NCBI RefSeq assembly: GCF_900605495.1
Contig: NZ_LR027603.1
Coordinates: forward strand, 1,737,997-1,801,996
Reading direction: 5' to 3'
Length of the DNA stretch: 64,000 nucleotides
Source: Bacilliculturomica massiliensis
GTDB taxonomy: Bacteria; Bacillota; Clostridia; Peptostreptococcales; Anaerovoracaceae
The notes beneath the pieces are model-generated. The model saw only the letters and a list, made by a program, of their open reading frames with translations. It was not told the DNA's origin and did not search any database. Shown piece by piece: positions 33,051-42,393 of the stretch. A program made the translations under genes and the position numbers. Positions within the stretch are counted from its first letter, which is position 1; each line of letters opens with the position of its first letter.

Positions 33051-33079
33051 TTGAGTTTACCCAGCCGATTTGATATAAT
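33051..33079 (+). promoter_or_regulatory. Promoter of the ACT-domain gene
   Basis: TTGAGT (33051-33056), 17 bp, TATAAT (33074-33079). It leaves a leader of about 130 nt, which is open in the same frame as the gene but shows no coding features. Confidence 0.75.
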
Positions 33080-33213
33080 GATAAAGATTTTTGAACGACA
33101 TCGATAAAACAACAGAAAAAACGGCGGCAAATGCAGTCCGGCGCGAAGGATCGGCCACGGGAAATATCCGTGGGGGTCTGCCGGTTCCTTCTGCCGCAAC
33201 AGGAGGTGTGCAT

Positions 33214-33483
33214 ATGAAAGCAGTTATCACCGTCATCGGTAAGGATCAGATCGGAATTCTGGCTAAGATCAGCACGCTCTGCGCGCAGAAACAGATCAAC
33301 GTGGAGGATGTAACGCAGAGCATCGTTCAGGGCATGTTCGCCATGACCATGGTCGTGGACCTGTCCCGCTGCGACGAAGAGATCACCGCATTGTCGGAAC
33401 GGTTCGCCAAGGAAGGCGAAACCATGGGACTGGACGTCCGCATGACCAGAAGCGAACTGTACGACGCCATGCACCGGATCTAA
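33214..33483 (+). CDS. ACT domain protein (UPF0237 family)
   Basis: An 89-residue single ACT domain, beginning MKAVITVIGKDQIGILAKIST and containing NINVEDV-type (QINVEDVTQ) and MTMVVDLS segments. The family binds small ligands such as amino acids, and it is almost always encoded directly before a UPF0210/PFL protein, as here (205 nt upstream). AGGAGG at 33201-33206 fixes the start; the open frame continues upstream to 33091, but that portion is leader. Its role is regulatory and unproven. Confidence 0.92.
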   Translation: MKAVITVIGKDQIGILAKISTLCAQKQINVEDVTQSIVQGMFAMTMVVDLSRCDEEITALSERFAKEGETMGLDVRMTRSELYDAMHRI

Positions 33484-33688
33484 GTCCGGGCCGGGCCGCG
33501 GCAGAGGCCGTAACGCCCGCTTCCCTATCCGGCGCGGCGGCAAGCGCCGCCGTCCTTCGTTCAGGTCAGAAAAAATCCACAGAGAGGGCCAGAGAGCGGA
33601 CAAGATCCCGTGTAAAGCGCGGCAGGGATGCAGATAAAAACGTCCAGAAAAAAGACCGATCAACTCCGGAAAGGACTATAATCAAACT

Positions 33689-35050
33689 ATGCTGAATACA
33701 AATGATATATTAGAAACCATACGCATGATCAGCCAGGAAAACCTGGACGTCCGAACAGTCACCATGGGTATCTCCCTGCTGGACTGCGCGGACGAGGACC
33801 CCAAACGGGCCTGCGAGAAGATCTACAGAAAAATTACCACAAAAGCCAGAGATCTGGTGCCCGTAGTGGAGAGGATCAGCTCCGCCTACGGTATCCCGGT
33901 GGTGAATAAGCGGATCAGCGTCACTCCCATCGCCATGATCCTGGCCAGCGCCAGAAACCCCAATCCCGTGGACTACGCCGAAGCGCTGGACCGGGCTGCG
34001 AAGGAGGTCGGCGTCAATTTCATCGGCGGCTTTTCCGCCCTGGTACACAAGGGCTTTTCCGCAGGAGATCAGGAACTGATCCACTCTATTCCCGAGGCGC
34101 TGGCAAAGACGGAATTCGTCTGCTCCTCCATCAATATCGGTTCGACGAAAAGCGGCATCAACATGGACGCTGTTAAGCTCATGGGCAGTATCGTCAAACA
34201 GACGGCGGAAGCTACGAAAGACGATCAGTGCATGGGCGCAGCCAAATTGGTAGTGTTCTGCAACGCTCCCGAAGACAATCCCTTCATGGCAGGCGCGTTT
34301 CACGGCCCCGGCGAACCGGACTGCGTCATCCACGTAGGCGTCAGCGGTCCGGGCGCGGTGCGGGCCGCCCTGGCCAAAGAAGGGAAAAGCTGTTCCATCG
34401 ACAAGGTGGCTGAGCTGATCAAACGCACCGCCTTCAAGATCACCCGCATGGGCCAGCTGGTGGGCAATCTGGTCTCCGAGGAACTGGGCGTGCCCTTCGG
34501 CATCGTGGACCTGAGCCTGGCGCCCACTCCGGCTCCGGGAGACAGCGTGGCCAACATTCTGGAAGAGATCGGTCTGGAAAGCTGCGGTTCCTGCGGCACC
34601 ACCGCCGCTCTGGCCATGCTCAACGACGCGGTGAAAAAGGGCGGCGTCATGGCCAGCAATCACGTGGGAGGTCTCTCTGGAGCCTTTATCCCCGTCAGCG
34701 AGGACGACGGCATGATCAACGCCGTTCGCAGGGGCGCGCTCTCTCTGGAAAAACTGGAAGCCATGACAGCGGTCTGCTCCGTGGGGATCGACATGGTCGT
34801 GGTCCCCGGGGACACCAGCGCCGCCGTTATCAGCGCTCTGATCGCCGACGAGGCGGCCATCGGCATGGTGAACAGCAAAACCACTGCGGTCCGCGTCATC
34901 CCCGCCATCGGCAAGAAGGTGGGCGACGAACTGGATTTCGGCGGACTTCTCGGCTACGCTCCCGTCATGCCCATCAGTACCTGGTCGCCGGAACGCTTTA
35001 TCGGCCGCGGCGGGCGGATCCCGTCCCCCATCCAGGCTCTGAAAAACTGA
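33689..35050 (+). CDS. PFL family protein (UPF0210/DUF711)
   Basis: A 453-residue protein of the UPF0210 family, whose fold is related to pyruvate formate-lyase and the anaerobic ribonucleotide reductase barrel. Typical segments are [16 protein letters not shown] (about 21-36), [28 protein letters not shown] and [17 protein letters not shown]. It forms a conserved pair with the upstream ACT protein. Its biochemical reaction is not established; no glycyl-radical motif is evident at the C-terminus. The start codon has a weak and distant ribosome site (AAAGGA), so expression may be modest. A TTG-started phosphoesterase gene follows after 61 nt. Confidence 0.93.
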   Translation: MLNTNDILETIRMISQENLDVRTVTMGISLLDCADEDPKRACEKIYRKITTKARDLVPVVERISSAYGIPVVNKRISVTPIAMILASARNPNPVDYAEALDRAAKEVGVNFIGGFSALVHKGFSAGDQELIHSIPEALAKTEFVCSSINIGSTKSGINMDAVKLMGSIVKQTAEATKDDQCMGAAKLVVFCNAPEDNPFMAGAFHGPGEPDCVIHVGVSGPGAVRAALAKEGKSCSIDKVAELIKRTAFKITRMGQLVGNLVSEELGVPFGIVDLSLAPTPAPGDSVANILEEIGLESCGSCGTTAALAMLNDAVKKGGVMASNHVGGLSGAFIPVSEDDGMINAVRRGALSLEKLEAMTAVCSVGIDMVVVPGDTSAAVISALIADEAAIGMVNSKTTAVRVIPAIGKKVGDELDFGGLLGYAPVMPISTWSPERFIGRGGRIPSPIQALKN

Positions 35051-35111
35051 TTTTGCTGCGGTCCCGGCCGCGGCGCACCAAAAATAAACACTGACAGATC
35101 GAGGTATCAGC

Positions 35112-35984
35112 TTGATTCGATTTTTAAAAGCAGTCCTGCGTCTCATCGTTCTTCTTTGTCTCGCGGGACTTCTTCTGTTTGCTTACGCCAGATATGTGGA
35201 ACCCCACCTTCTGATAACGGAAGAAGTCTCTATCTACAGTACGCACGTGACGCCGGAACAAAAAGAACTCAATATCGTAGTTTTCGCAGACACTCATTTC
35301 AGCGATAACTACACCATAAAAGATTTTGAACGGGCCGTCGGCAAGATCAACGATATGGAGCCCGACCTGGTCTTCTTCCTGGGCGACCTGATCGACCACT
35401 ACGACCGCTACGAAGGCAGTACGGAGGCCATCTCGGAAAAGCTCTCGGAGATCAGGGCTTCGTACGGAAAATTCGCCGTCTTCGGGAACCACGATTACGG
35501 CGGCGGCGCGGAGCGGCACTATAAGGACATCATGACAGCCGGCGGATTTCAGGTGCTCGTCAATCAGCGGTCCGACCTGAAAGATCTGGGCGTCACTATC
35601 GTTGGCATCGACGACGTGATCATCGGCTACGGAGATCCCACGGCGGCCAGCCAATGCCGTCCGGAGTCGTTCAACATCGTTCTGGCCCACGAGCCGGACC
35701 TTGTCACAGAGATGACCGACTACGACATCGATCTGATGCTGTCCGGACATACCCACGGCGGCCAGGTGCGGATCCCCTATTTATCCGACGCCTACCTGCC
35801 GCCCTACGGTCAGCAGTATGAACGGGGGATCTACCGCTTTGAGAACGAGAGACAGACCACGCTGTACGTAAACTCCGGCCTGGGCACCACCTATCTGCCT
35901 CTCCGCTTCCGGTGTCCGCCGGAGCTCACCGAATTTTCGCTCACCGACGATCCCGACGCATCTTCCGCATCAGAATCCGAATAA
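35112..35984 (+). CDS. Membrane-anchored metallophosphoesterase
   Basis: A 290-residue protein with an N-terminal membrane anchor (about 2-24, FLKAVLRLIVLLCLAGLLLFAYA). A calcineurin-like phosphoesterase domain follows: VFADTHFS (metal ligands Asp, His), FFLGDLIDH, FGNHDYGGG, LAHEPD and LSGHTHGGQVRIPY. This is the YkuE/YaeI-like branch, which can act on UDP-diacylglucosamine or similar lipids; the exact substrate is unknown. The start is TTG 35112 behind GAGGT. It probably shares the PFL transcript, since only 61 nt separate them and a bidirectional terminator follows. Confidence 0.88.
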   Translation: MIRFLKAVLRLIVLLCLAGLLLFAYARYVEPHLLITEEVSIYSTHVTPEQKELNIVVFADTHFSDNYTIKDFERAVGKINDMEPDLVFFLGDLIDHYDRYEGSTEAISEKLSEIRASYGKFAVFGNHDYGGGAERHYKDIMTAGGFQVLVNQRSDLKDLGVTIVGIDDVIIGYGDPTAASQCRPESFNIVLAHEPDLVTEMTDYDIDLMLSGHTHGGQVRIPYLSDAYLPPYGQQYERGIYRFENERQTTLYVNSGLGTTYLPLRFRCPPELTEFSLTDDPDASSASESE

Positions 35985-36028
35985 AGAACAGATGATGTTC
36001 CAGGCAGGCGGCCGATGAGAGCCCATGC

Positions 36029-36075
36029 AAAAAGCGATTCCCGACCCGGAGGTACCGGATCAGGAATCGCTTTTT
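36029..36075. terminator. Bidirectional terminator between phosphoesterase and NhaC genes
   Basis: A 13-bp stem (36029-36041 with 36063-36075) ends in A5/T5 and has an inner CCGG/CCGG stem. It serves the plus-strand phosphoesterase and the convergent minus-strand antiporter. Confidence 0.9.
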
Positions 36076-36143
36076 AGTGCATATTTATATGGTGAAGATT
36101 GATATCAGCCTATCCTTTCAGCAGACAGACGGCAGCTGTCTTC

Positions 36144-37700
36144 TTATTTGGCCGCAAGCTCTGCCGCGGCTTCAGACACTTTCTCCGCGTCCGCCTTCTG
36201 GGCGTATTTTTTCAGCCGCACCTGAGGCTCTGACGGCAGACGGAACAGGGGTACGAAGCGGTCGCCTCCGGTGAGCGTCAGCAGCAGGATGGATACCACC
36301 GCCACCATGGCCATCACATTATATCTGATGATATCCATGGCCACAAACTGGTGCAGCGGATAGACCGCCGTGGCGATGCCGATGTAAAATCCGATATAAA
36401 CGTGCCAGGGGATCAGCTGTGATCCAAACACGCCCAGCGCGTCGGAGTACGTGGCGTTTCTCAGCTTCAGCTTATACAGATCCGCCTCGCTGCCCTCCAC
36501 GTTGTCGTCCACCAGATCCTTGATGATCGGACCCACGGTGACGATCTGAGCCATCTCATCCGCCAGACAGGCGTTGCCGAACAGGGACAGAATTCCGTTG
36601 CAGAACATCAGCTGTCTCACGTTGTTGGAGATGCGGGCCACAAAATTGGAAAGCGGTGCAAAAGCCGCGATCTTTCTCATGATGCCGCCGAAGGCCGCCA
36701 CCCACATCATCATGACGACGACCCAGGATCCGGCGTCCGCAAAACCGTCCATGAGCAGATCCAAAAAGAAACTGCCGTGATTTACGAAATCGGCGAACGC
36801 TCCGCCTCCCTCTAAAACCAGTTCCTCAGGCATGCCGATGGTCCCCGCGAACATGCCGAACACAAAGGCGGAAAAAATGCCGATGCCCAGGCAGATAAAG
36901 GTGGACAGCCCCATGATCGCCGTAGCGATGACCAGGATCAGAGGGATCACCATGAAATAGGGAACGCCGGACTGTACCTGATTAAGCAGATCCACGGCGG
37001 CCGGGCGCTCTTCCGCCAGCACCGTCCAGACCTCCTGCGGGATCTCCGCGATAACGGTGCCGGCATTGGTAGCGGCGGTAGGCAGTCCCATAAAGCTGCC
37101 GATGCCAAAGATGGCGGCGGCAGACAGCAGCAGGCAGGACACAGACCACACGCCCTGGTGACGTATCCGGTCGATCACTTCCACCCCCTGAATACCGGAG
37201 GACACTACCGTGGTATCGGAGATCAGTCCGATATTGTCTCCGAAGCACGCGCCGCCCGCGATGGCGGCTGTGGTCAGCAGCAGATCTCCTCCTACGATGT
37301 GATTCAGCCACAGGAAGATGGGCGCGCATGCCGCAAAGGTTCCCCAGGAGGTACCCGTGGCCACGGACAGGATCCCTGTGACCAGAATGCCCACCATCGC
37401 CACCGTCCTTCCGTTTACGCCCAGAGAGAGCGCCACATTTACAATGGACGCGCCCACCCCTGTGGACATGAACGCGCTTGCCATTGCGTAGGCAAACATC
37501 AGAATAAATAATGCGATCAATATTTTGCTGACGCTTTCCATCGCCGCGTCAATGCAATCCTGAAACTTCAGCTTATCTGTAGTCATGGCTACCACCGCGG
37601 CGCAGATCGTCGCGACAGGCGCAGCCATCAGTGCGTCCATGCCGCTGATCATCAGCGCGGCCAGAACGAAAACCGGTAAGAATTTGATAAAAGATTTCAT
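36144..37700 (-). CDS. NhaC-family Na+/H+ antiporter-type transporter
   Basis: A 518-residue membrane protein with about twelve segments. SVATGTSWGTFAACAPI, GGACFGDNIGLISDTTVVSS and the later FGNACLADEMAQIV are hallmarks of the NhaC/ion-transporter superfamily. Members exchange Na+ for H+ or act as malate/lactate or amino-acid antiporters. The C-terminus (about 480-518) is hydrophilic. The gene is divergent from a MocR-type regulator, which suggests an amino-acid or amine substrate rather than simple pH control; this is inferred. A promoter lies at 37800-37772. Confidence 0.88.
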   Translation of the reverse strand: MKSFIKFLPVFVLAALMISGMDALMAAPVATICAAVVAMTTDKLKFQDCIDAAMESVSKILIALFILMFAYAMASAFMSTGVGASIVNVALSLGVNGRTVAMVGILVTGILSVATGTSWGTFAACAPIFLWLNHIVGGDLLLTTAAIAGGACFGDNIGLISDTTVVSSGIQGVEVIDRIRHQGVWSVSCLLLSAAAIFGIGSFMGLPTAATNAGTVIAEIPQEVWTVLAEERPAAVDLLNQVQSGVPYFMVIPLILVIATAIMGLSTFICLGIGIFSAFVFGMFAGTIGMPEELVLEGGGAFADFVNHGSFFLDLLMDGFADAGSWVVVMMMWVAAFGGIMRKIAAFAPLSNFVARISNNVRQLMFCNGILSLFGNACLADEMAQIVTVGPIIKDLVDDNVEGSEADLYKLKLRNATYSDALGVFGSQLIPWHVYIGFYIGIATAVYPLHQFVAMDIIRYNVMAMVAVVSILLLTLTGGDRFVPLFRLPSEPQVRLKKYAQKADAEKVSEAAAELAAK

Positions 37701-37771
37701 TTGTCCTCCACCCGTCAGTATGTTTTCTTCGTCATTGATACTTTTTTAACAGCTGTTTACTGACAAGTTAC

Positions 37772-37800
37772 TATATATTCGACAAAGATGCGCCAACCAA
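37772..37800 (-). promoter_or_regulatory. nhaC-like gene promoter
   Basis: TTGGTT (37800-37795), 17 bp, TATATA (37777-37772), 72 nt upstream of the start. The -35 hexamer lies inside the first CCAACCAA box. Confidence 0.65.
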
Positions 37801-37823
37801 ACGTTGACTTTTTTCCCAACCAA
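37793..37823. promoter_or_regulatory. Two direct CCAACCAA boxes, probable MocR operator
   Basis: Identical 8-bp boxes at 37793-37800 and 37816-37823, start to start 23 bp, about two helical turns. The first covers the -35 of the antiporter gene and the second lies between -35 and -10 of the regulator gene. MocR/GabR/PdxR proteins bind such direct repeats, so control of both genes by the regulator is likely. Confidence 0.65.
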
Positions 37824-37832
37824 GTTTATAGT
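37804..37832 (+). promoter_or_regulatory. mocR-type gene promoter
   Basis: TTGACT (37804-37809), 17 bp, TATAGT (37827-37832), 24 nt before the start codon, with the second CCAACCAA box in the spacer. Confidence 0.75.
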
Positions 37833-37855
37833 GAAAGCCCGGAGGTTTTTGAAAC

Positions 37856-39310
37856 ATGTCAAAAATTTCGATCGACTGGAGACCTGATCGAAGCAGTTCA
37901 GTCCCCGTATATAAACAGATCATCGACTATATGAGCATGAAGATTTCCACCGGCGACTGGGCGGTGGGAAGCCGGCTGCCCGCTCAGCGCCAGCTGGCGA
38001 AACAGTTCAACGTCAACCGCAGCACCATCGTCACCGCCATGGACGAGCTTTCCTCCTACGGCGTGCTGGAAAGCGACTTTGGAAAAGGGACCTATGTGGC
38101 CAGCAATACCTGGTCCCTCATGATGACCGACGCTCCGCCGGACTGGAGCCGCTACATCCAATCCGGTTCTTTTCATGCCAGCGATCCGATCATTCAGGAA
38201 TGCCGGCGCTGCGAAGCCGACCCCCGTTTCATCTCTTTAGGCACCGGTCAGCTCTCCCCTTCCCTGTTTCCCCGAGAGGAGATGAGCAGAGCCATGGAGC
38301 GGGTGGCGGGAAAACTTTCCGCGCTGAATTATCAGGAGCCCCTTGGGCTGCCTGCCCTCCGAAGGAGCGTGGCCAGGCGCCTGCAGCGGGATGGCATCGA
38401 TATCTCTCCCTCCTGCATACTGATCACCTCCGGAGCGCTGCAGGCTCTGCAGCTGATCTGTCTCACCATGCTGAAATCCGGTTCCACGGTATTCACCGGC
38501 GATCCGTCCTACCTGAAGAGCCTGCAGTTCTTTCAATCCGCAGGCATGAATCTCTCCGGCCTTCCCATGGATCAGGAGGGACTGGTCTACTGGCAGATCG
38601 ATCCGGAGCGCATTCAGCGGGAAGAGGCGCTGCTCTACGCCATACCGGACTTCCACAATCCCACCGGTACGGTGATGAGCGCCGATCGCAGGAAAGCGCT
38701 CTTCCGCTTCTGTCAGCAAAACCACCTGCCCATCATAGAGGACGCCTCCTACCGGGAGCTCTGGTACGATGAAAAACCTCCGGCCACGCTGAAATCCATG
38801 GACAAGAATGGCATGGTGCTCCATATCGGTACCGTGTCAAAGACCCTGGCTCCCGGTCTGCGGACCGGCTGGATCGCCGGGCCGGAATCCGTCATCCACC
38901 GTCTCGCCGACATGAAAATGCAGATGGACTCCGGCGCCAGCACCGTCTCCCAGCTCATCCTGGCTGAATTCTTCTCAAGCGGCGCCTATGACAAATACCT
39001 GCCGCAGCTGCGCGTTCAGCTGAAAAGCCGCAGAGATACGGTGGTCGCCGCACTCGAACGCAACTTCAGTCAGATCGCCTCCTGGGACGCGCCTGCCGGC
39101 GGCTTTTACGTCTGGCTCCGCTTTGACGAAAACCTGAGCGCCAGGCAGCTGTTCCGCGCCGCTGTACGCGAACATATTCTGCTCTTTCCCGGCACGCTGT
39201 ACGAATACGGCAAAAGCTGCAGTCTGCGCATCTCCTACGCCTATGCGGAGGAGCGGGAGATCCTCTACGCCCTGGCCCGGCTCTCCCGCATCGTGAGATC
39301 CATGATGTAA
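37856..39310 (+). CDS. MocR-type regulator: GntR helix-turn-helix fused to PLP aminotransferase domain
   Basis: A 484-residue protein. Residues 10-80 form a GntR winged helix (VPVYKQIIDYMSMKISTGDWAVGSRLPAQRQLAKQF in part, NRSTIVTAMDELSSYG). Residues about 110-480 form a class I aminotransferase fold with the PLP lysine in GTVSKTLAPGLRTGWI and upstream PDFHNPTGTVM. Such regulators sense PLP adducts of amino acids or GABA and bind direct repeats. It is divergent from the NhaC-type transporter and shares its control region, so it probably regulates that gene and itself. GGAGG is 10 nt before ATG. A hairpin lies after the stop codon. Confidence 0.92.
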   Translation: MSKISIDWRPDRSSSVPVYKQIIDYMSMKISTGDWAVGSRLPAQRQLAKQFNVNRSTIVTAMDELSSYGVLESDFGKGTYVASNTWSLMMTDAPPDWSRYIQSGSFHASDPIIQECRRCEADPRFISLGTGQLSPSLFPREEMSRAMERVAGKLSALNYQEPLGLPALRRSVARRLQRDGIDISPSCILITSGALQALQLICLTMLKSGSTVFTGDPSYLKSLQFFQSAGMNLSGLPMDQEGLVYWQIDPERIQREEALLYAIPDFHNPTGTVMSADRRKALFRFCQQNHLPIIEDASYRELWYDEKPPATLKSMDKNGMVLHIGTVSKTLAPGLRTGWIAGPESVIHRLADMKMQMDSGASTVSQLILAEFFSSGAYDKYLPQLRVQLKSRRDTVVAALERNFSQIASWDAPAGGFYVWLRFDENLSARQLFRAAVREHILLFPGTLYEYGKSCSLRISYAYAEEREILYALARLSRIVRSMM

Positions 39311-39319
39311 CGATACATT

Positions 39320-39347
39320 AAAAGACCCGGCTTATCTGAGCCAGGTC
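39320..39347 (-). terminator. Terminator of the regulator/ABC/kinase operon
   Basis: GACC-GGCT/AGCC-GGTC hairpin at 39347-39324 with TTTTAATG on the minus strand, 23 nt beyond the histidine kinase stop. It also lies just after the plus-strand regulator gene. Confidence 0.65.
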
Positions 39348-39369
39348 TCCCGGTGGTGCCATCGTTTGG

Positions 39370-40320
39370 TTATTTTTTTCCGGACCCCTTATCCGCCTGC
39401 CTTTCCGCCCGCCAGGCGATCCGTACGGTAAACCAGTCTCCGTCCTCCCCCTGGGTCAGGCTGGCGTCCACCTGGTGTCCCATCTCTGTGAGCAGCTTCT
39501 GTACGATGGTCATGCCCAATCCCGTATTCTGCCCGGTACGCATCTCGTCCGCAGTAAAAAAACGTTCAAAGACCCGCGGCACATCCTCCTGCCGCATGCC
39601 CTGCACCATATTGGAAAAAGTGGTGATCACTTCGGCGCCTTCCCTTCTCTGCTCAATGCGCACCTGTGAGGTGCCGTGATTCAAAATGTTCTGCATCAGG
39701 TTGAAAAACACCCGCTTCGCCGCCTTTTTATCAGCCGTCACAAAGACCCGCTCCTGACTGATGCATGTCTCCACCGCCAGTCCGGCTGTCTGAAAATCCT
39801 CATAGAAGGCCGCCAGCGTCTCGCAGAGCAGGCCGTAAAGTTCCGTACGCTCCGGATCCAGCGAATACTCTCCCGATTCCAGCCGGGACAGATCGTAAAA
39901 AGCGGAGATCAGTTCCTGCAGCGCTTCCGCCTTTCGCCTCACCACATTCAAAAATTCCCTTCGTTCCATCTCCGATAGATCCGGGTCCTCCAAAAGCTCC
40001 AGATAGCCCAAGATCGAGGTCAGCGGCGTCCGCAGATCGTGAGAAATATTGGCGATCTGCCGCCGAAACTCCTTTTCCCGGCCGCAGTAAACGACCTGTT
40101 CCAGCCGTGCGTTCTCAAGCCCCTGATTGACGGTCTCCAGAAGTCTCTCCAGCTCCCTGTCGGGAGCCGTAAGGATCAGCTTCTGATTGGTGACCCTCCG
40201 GCCGTTGATCTCCTCCATCAGCCGTCTTGAGCTCCGCAGGCCGCGGCGCAGAGAATAAAAACGGGCGGCATAGAACACAGCGGCCGCCATGGCTGCCGCC
40301 AGCAAAATCCTTTCTATCAT
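39370..40320 (-). CDS. Sensor histidine kinase
   Basis: A 316-residue kinase. There is one N-terminal membrane segment (about 2-20), a short linker with coiled-coil character (about 30-85), the dimerisation/phosphoacceptor box IANISHDLRTPLTSILGYLELL (His near 97), and an ATPase domain with QNILNHG (N box), FERFF (F box) and NTGLGMTIVQKLL (G box). It has no large external sensor domain. This is the small-loop class that often works with BceAB-type or lantibiotic-immunity ABC transporters. It is last in the order response regulator, ABC ATPase, ABC permease, kinase. ATG 40320 follows AGGAGGGGCGGAG; the upstream extension to 40407 is not coding-like. Confidence 0.92.
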   Translation of the reverse strand: MIERILLAAAMAAAVFYAARFYSLRRGLRSSRRLMEEINGRRVTNQKLILTAPDRELERLLETVNQGLENARLEQVVYCGREKEFRRQIANISHDLRTPLTSILGYLELLEDPDLSEMERREFLNVVRRKAEALQELISAFYDLSRLESGEYSLDPERTELYGLLCETLAAFYEDFQTAGLAVETCISQERVFVTADKKAAKRVFFNLMQNILNHGTSQVRIEQRREGAEVITTFSNMVQGMRQEDVPRVFERFFTADEMRTGQNTGLGMTIVQKLLTEMGHQVDASLTQGEDGDWFTVRIAWRAERQADKGSGKK

Positions 40321-40434
40321 CTCCGCCCCTCCTTTCCCTCCGAGCCTATATCCCCGCCCTGTTCCCGCTTTCTCTCTCATCGCCGGGAGGCATACCGCTG
40401 AGCCCAAAAGCTCTGCGGTACGCCTCCGTTTGTT

Positions 40435-41199
40435 TTATATCTCCTTCCTCCGAAACAGCGCCATGCCGATCAGCAGGAGCACGACCATGTGTCCCAGTCC
40501 TACCAGCGCAGGATGGATCAGCTGATCCGGCGTCAGCATCTGCCCGGTCATCATCATGGGCGTCGTCATATGTCCGATCTGGTTCCACAGCAGATTTTCC
40601 CGTATAGCCGTGCAGAACGGCCCAAAACCTTCTTTCATGCCAAGCAGTGCAAATACCGAATCCGGAATGACCAGAAGTCCGGCAAAGAGAAAACTGGCGG
40701 CCGTTCCCCCTCTCACGAAGAACAGACACAGGTGAGCCAGAGCCAGGCATCCCAGCCACACCGGCACGCTTCCCAACAGCAGCAGGAAATAGGACTCTAC
40801 CATGGGTCTTGCCTCCGGCGGATTTTCCAGAAGCAGGAACACGGACAGCAGATAGATCCCAAACACCGCGATGGCGATCCCAAAGGCGAAGATCACTTCC
40901 GTGGCGAATTTCCCCAGATAGATGGCGTTTCTGCTGTATCCATAGGCCAGGGCGTTTTTAAAAGTCTGATTTTTATATTCATTGCAGAATACCATGTCCG
41001 CCACCCCTATGGTCAGCAGGGACACCATATTAAACGTGTTCAGAGTCAGTGCCAGAGATACGGACGTGTTGTTAAACGGTTCCGTGTTCCTCATAAACAG
41101 GCTCGTGAGCACCAGCAGCACCGCGCAGGCCCCGAAAAAGATCACATAGCTCCTGCTCCTTATCGTTCGGTAACATTCGCTTCTGATGTAGTTAAGCAC
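40435..41199 (-). CDS. ABC-2 type transporter permease
   Basis: A 254-residue permease with six predicted membrane segments. It starts LNYIRSECYRTIRSRSYVIFF, typical of permeases paired with BcrA/lantibiotic-immunity-type ATPases. I chose GTG 41199 behind GGGAGGTGAG. It overlaps the ATPase stop by 8 nt, indicating coupled translation; an upstream ATG at 41226 lies inside the ATPase gene. The predicted role is export of, or protection from, a membrane-active peptide or drug together with the ATPase, controlled by the flanking two-component genes. The substrate is inferred from gene order only. Confidence 0.85.
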   Translation of the reverse strand: MLNYIRSECYRTIRSRSYVIFFGACAVLLVLTSLFMRNTEPFNNTSVSLALTLNTFNMVSLLTIGVADMVFCNEYKNQTFKNALAYGYSRNAIYLGKFATEVIFAFGIAIAVFGIYLLSVFLLLENPPEARPMVESYFLLLLGSVPVWLGCLALAHLCLFFVRGGTAASFLFAGLLVIPDSVFALLGMKEGFGPFCTAIRENLLWNQIGHMTTPMMMTGQMLTPDQLIHPALVGLGHMVVLLLIGMALFRRKEI

Positions 41200-42115
41200 G
41201 CCGCTCACCTCCCACCAGATCCACAAAATACTGTTCCAGATCCGCCCCTTTCGACTGGATCACGGAGAGTGCGATCTGCCCTCCCACCAGCGCGGCGGCG
41301 ATCTTTTCCGGCTGTTCCAGACAGGCGTAGATGTGAAGCACGCCTCCGGGCAGCACTTCGTATTGGTCGCACTTCAGCTCCCTCTCCAGCAGAGCGGCCG
41401 CCTTCTGCGGCTGATCCACTTTGACCTCCACATAGCGCCTGCATTTTTCATGCAGCGCTTCCGCCGAGATCTGTTCCACCATCCGTCCCTGCTCAATGAA
41501 TGAGTAATTGGTGGCGATGGCGGAAAGCTCGCTCAGAATGTGACTGGAAATGAGGATGGTCAGATCCCGCTGCCGGTTGAGGCGCTGGAGCAGACTGCGC
41601 ATTTCCACGATACCCATGGGATCCAGACCGTTCAGCGGTTCGTCCAGGATCAGGATGTCCGGGTCGGAGAGCAGCGCCAGCGCGATCCCCAGCCGCTGTT
41701 TCATCCCCAGTGAAAAATCCTTGTATTTCTTTTTTCCCGTACTTTCGATCCCCGCTTCCGTCAGTACATAATCGATCCTGGATCGCTCCGGTATCCCCTT
41801 CTGCAGCCGGTAATATTCCAGATTCTGCGCCGCTGTCAGATTCGGGTAAAAAGCCGGCGCCTCTACGATGATCCCCATCCGTTTTCTGGCCCTGGAAAGC
41901 TCCGACGGCGTTTCTCCGGAAAACAGCGCCATAGTCCCTCCCGTGGGATCCGTCAGCCCTGTGAGAAGTTTGAGCAGCGTGGTCTTTCCCGCGCCGTTTC
42001 GTCCCACCAGTCCCATGATCTGCCCCTTTTTCAGCTCAAAGTCCGTGGGCGCAAGAGCGGTAAACTGCCCGTAGCGCTTGCACAGCTGCCTTGTGACTGC
42101 GATCTTTTCTTCCAT
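41192..42115 (-). CDS. ABC transporter ATP-binding protein (BcrA/lantibiotic-immunity type)
   Basis: A 307-residue ATPase. Walker A GRNGAGKT is at residues 38-45, the signature FSLGMKQR is near 155, Walker B ILILDEP is near 174, followed by LNGLDPMG, and the H-loop is SSHIL. The C-terminal extension (about 215-307) is typical of bacitracin and lantibiotic-immunity ATPases. It drives the permease encoded directly downstream. The operon promoter region (42239-42283) contains an inverted repeat likely bound by the response regulator encoded upstream. The start codon has only a distant AAAGGGG. Confidence 0.92.
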   Translation of the reverse strand: MEEKIAVTRQLCKRYGQFTALAPTDFELKKGQIMGLVGRNGAGKTTLLKLLTGLTDPTGGTMALFSGETPSELSRARKRMGIIVEAPAFYPNLTAAQNLEYYRLQKGIPERSRIDYVLTEAGIESTGKKKYKDFSLGMKQRLGIALALLSDPDILILDEPLNGLDPMGIVEMRSLLQRLNRQRDLTILISSHILSELSAIATNYSFIEQGRMVEQISAEALHEKCRRYVEVKVDQPQKAAALLERELKCDQYEVLPGGVLHIYACLEQPEKIAAALVGGQIALSVIQSKGADLEQYFVDLVGGERRA

Positions 42116-42238
42116 TTCTATCTGATTCCCCTTTCTCTGCTTCGCCGGCTTCCGTTCCTTCTCGGAGTTCCCTCCCCCGGGGTATTCCTTCCGGCCTCCA
42201 GACGTCCGCTTTCCTTTGCCGGCCGCCTGACAAATACG

Positions 42239-42283
42239 ATTATAAAGGAGAATTTCAAAATAAGTCTTTAAGCAAATTTAAAG
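42239..42283 (-). promoter_or_regulatory. ABC operon promoter with inverted repeat for the response regulator
   Basis: TATAAT at 42244-42239, with no proper -35, but an inverted repeat CTTTAA-N6-TTAAAG at 42266-42283 occupies the -40 to -60 position. This is the pattern of a promoter activated by an OmpR-type regulator. The 278-nt gap 42116-42393 contains no gene. Confidence 0.55.
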
Positions 42284-42393
42284 AAAGTATAAAGTTCACC
42301 GTCTCTGCCTCAGTCCCGGTCTCTTCCTCTGTTCAGGCTGCTTCTTCGGTCCCGGTCTCCCGGTCCCGGCGGGGCCGCGGCTCAGTCTCTGCT

